From Propionivibrio sp. (GTDB lineage Bacteria > Pseudomonadota > Gammaproteobacteria > Burkholderiales > Rhodocyclaceae): a DNA stretch of 57,270 nucleotides. Of the stretch, positions 56,134 through 57,270 are shown in pieces. Each line of letters opens with the position of its first letter. The first letter of the stretch is position 1. Location: the NCBI RefSeq assembly GCF_016790145.1, contig NZ_JAEUOI010000096.1:1-57270 (forward strand), given 5' to 3'. Made by a program: the position numbers and the translations under genes. The notes beneath the pieces are model-generated. The model saw only the letters and a list, made by a program, of their open reading frames with translations. It did not search any database and was not told the origin of the DNA.

Positions 56134-57270
56134 ATGCTTGATCGCATGAAACTAAGAACAAAAATTATCCTTCTGGTCGTCGCCGCCCTGCTCGGCATGG
56201 TGGTTATCGCCAGCTTGTCTGCCTTTGCCACCAAACGCGATCTGACCGAGGGGCGCAAGGTGCTGATCAAGTCAATCATCGAGTCGGCGCACAACACGGC
56301 GGCTTTCTATCATGCGCAGGAGGTGGCCGGAGCGCTGACCCGCGAGCAGGCGCAGAAGGCCGTCATCGACACCCTGCTGGCGGCACGCTACGGTGGAGCC
56401 GACGGCAAGACAGATTATGTTTATGCGCTTACGACGGAAGGGGTCTTCGTCGCACACGTCAAAACCGAATTGATCGGCCAGAACGTGCTGGAGAAGTTTG
56501 TGGACGGGCAAGGACGTTTTGCGCTGAAAGACATTATCGCGGGGGCTAAGTCCGCTCCGGGCGGTGCTTTTATCGATACCGCCTTCCCGCGTCCGGGTGA
56601 GAAGGTCGCTGTCGAAAAGCTGCAGTTTGCCAAAACCTTCGACCCCTGGAGCTGGGTCATTGGTACCGGTGTATACATGGATGACATTGACACCGAGTTC
56701 AATCACCGACTGGCCAAGGATCTGACAGTGACCGGCGTGCTGCTGGTGGCGATCGCCTTGCTTGGCTTTACCATTGCCCGCGGCGTGCTGCGCCAGGTTG
56801 GCGGCGAACCGGCCGAAGCCATCGAACTGATGTCACGCGCGGCCAGCGGCGATCTGACGGTGGAAATGCGCTCGGCTCCCAAAGGCAGCATGCTGGCTTC
56901 GTTGGGAGATATGGTCGGCGCGATTCGCACCATGGTGTCGGAAATCAGCCAAAGCTCGACCCGGCTTACGAAGGGCGCTGAAAGCATCAGCACCGCTTCA
57001 CGCGAGGTGGCCATTGCCTCCGAAAGGCAATCCGATGCCACACAGACGATGGCCGCAGCGATCGAAGAAATGACGGTCAGCATCAATCACATTTCCGACA
57101 GCGCGAAAGACACCCAGGAGAACTCACTCACCTCGGTCAGCCTGTCCGAGGATGGCTATGGACGGGTTGAGACGGCCACGCATGAAATCAAGGAGATTGC
57201 AACGCGCGTCAGCGACGCCTCCGGGCGCATTCGCAAGCTGGAGGAACGCGCCAACCAGATTTCCTCGATC
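56134..57270 (+). CDS. Methyl-accepting chemotaxis protein (partial, runs past the window end)
   Basis: 379 residues are visible. There is a membrane helix at about 10-30, a periplasmic sensor region of single-Cache type (DYVYALTTEGVFVAHV and FDPWSWVIGTGVYMDDID), a second helix near 190-210, a HAMP domain (GEPAEAIELMSRAASGDL) and the beginning of the cytoplasmic signalling rod. The gene lacks its highly conserved tip (E-x-x-GRGF-type hairpin) because the window ends first. Three ATGs occur in a row; the third (56134) is best placed after AAGGAG. It may act with the upstream kinase/EAL module, or be independent. Confidence 0.92.
   Translation, partial: MLDRMKLRTKIILLVVAALLGMVVIASLSAFATKRDLTEGRKVLIKSIIESAHNTAAFYHAQEVAGALTREQAQKAVIDTLLAARYGGADGKTDYVYALTTEGVFVAHVKTELIGQNVLEKFVDGQGRFALKDIIAGAKSAPGGAFIDTAFPRPGEKVAVEKLQFAKTFDPWSWVIGTGVYMDDIDTEFNHRLAKDLTVTGVLLVAIALLGFTIARGVLRQVGGEPAEAIELMSRAASGDLTVEMRSAPKGSMLASLGDMVGAIRTMVSEISQSSTRLTKGAESISTASREVAIASERQSDATQTMAAAIEEMTVSINHISDSAKDTQENSLTSVSLSEDGYGRVETATHEIKEIATRVSDASGRIRKLEERANQISSI

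Overview
The window looks like a chromosomal segment of a betaproteobacterium, most likely of the Rhodocyclales. The grounds are a GC-rich composition, the short proteobacterial gshA (Thiobacillus/Acidithiobacillus-like type) next to gshB and a sugar-free regulatory PTS, a metX-metW-ampG run, a PEP-CTERM exported protein, and many short palindromic intergenic repeats. This assignment is inference from gene content; no marker such as rRNA is present. I see no prophage, insertion sequence, CRISPR array or plasmid function.

Layout. 1-9.3 kb: tail of an unknown gene, a long YdiF-type CoA-transferase with an extra C-terminal domain, a secreted PQQ-type sugar dehydrogenase, a large divergent class A penicillin-binding protein, a membrane/coiled-coil protein ending in DUF2934, two tandem tRNA-Lys genes and queC. 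9.3-14.2 kb: a complete livKHMGF-type amino-acid or aromatic-acid ABC importer, interrupted twice by inverted-repeat elements. 14.4-18.5 kb: two alpha/beta hydrolases, arsC with a CBS protein, and a lipoprotein aminopeptidase. 18.5-22.2 kb: a BCP-like peroxiredoxin, kefF-kefC (glutathione-gated K+ efflux) and an acyltransferase. 22.2-26.3 kb: ABC-F ybiT, then ahpC-ahpF behind a well-matched OxyR operator. 26.3-33.5 kb: a small unknown protein, an SPFH protein, an RlmI-like methyltransferase, a RIO kinase, a double-HD (HD-GYP) protein, PhzF and PanE-like proteins. 33.6-40.8 kb: an orphan N6-adenine methyltransferase, gshA, gshB, apbE, EIIA-Man, HPr and EI. 41-44.9 kb: metX-metW-ampG and a SMUG1-like uracil-DNA glycosylase. 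45-49.5 kb: a PEP-CTERM protein with promoter, operator-like dyad and terminator; leuA; a divergent Lrp/AsnC regulator; and an EamA exporter. 49.8-57.3 kb: a sensory block with an orphan lipoprotein binding protein, a large histidine kinase, a REC-DUF3369-GGDEF-EAL response regulator and the start of a methyl-accepting chemotaxis protein.

Together the window is mainly core metabolism and stress physiology. Glutathione synthesis, KefFC, AhpCF, the peroxiredoxin and ArsC form a thiol and electrophile defence theme. The HD-GYP protein, the EAL regulator and the MCP form a c-di-GMP and taxis theme. The most promising candidates for something undescribed are the binding-protein/kinase/EAL module at the right end, the GT51 protein with altered catalytic motifs, the coiled-coil/DUF2934 protein beside the tRNA-Lys pair, and the C-terminal domain fused to the CoA-transferase. 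None of these can be called novel without database searches, which I could not run.
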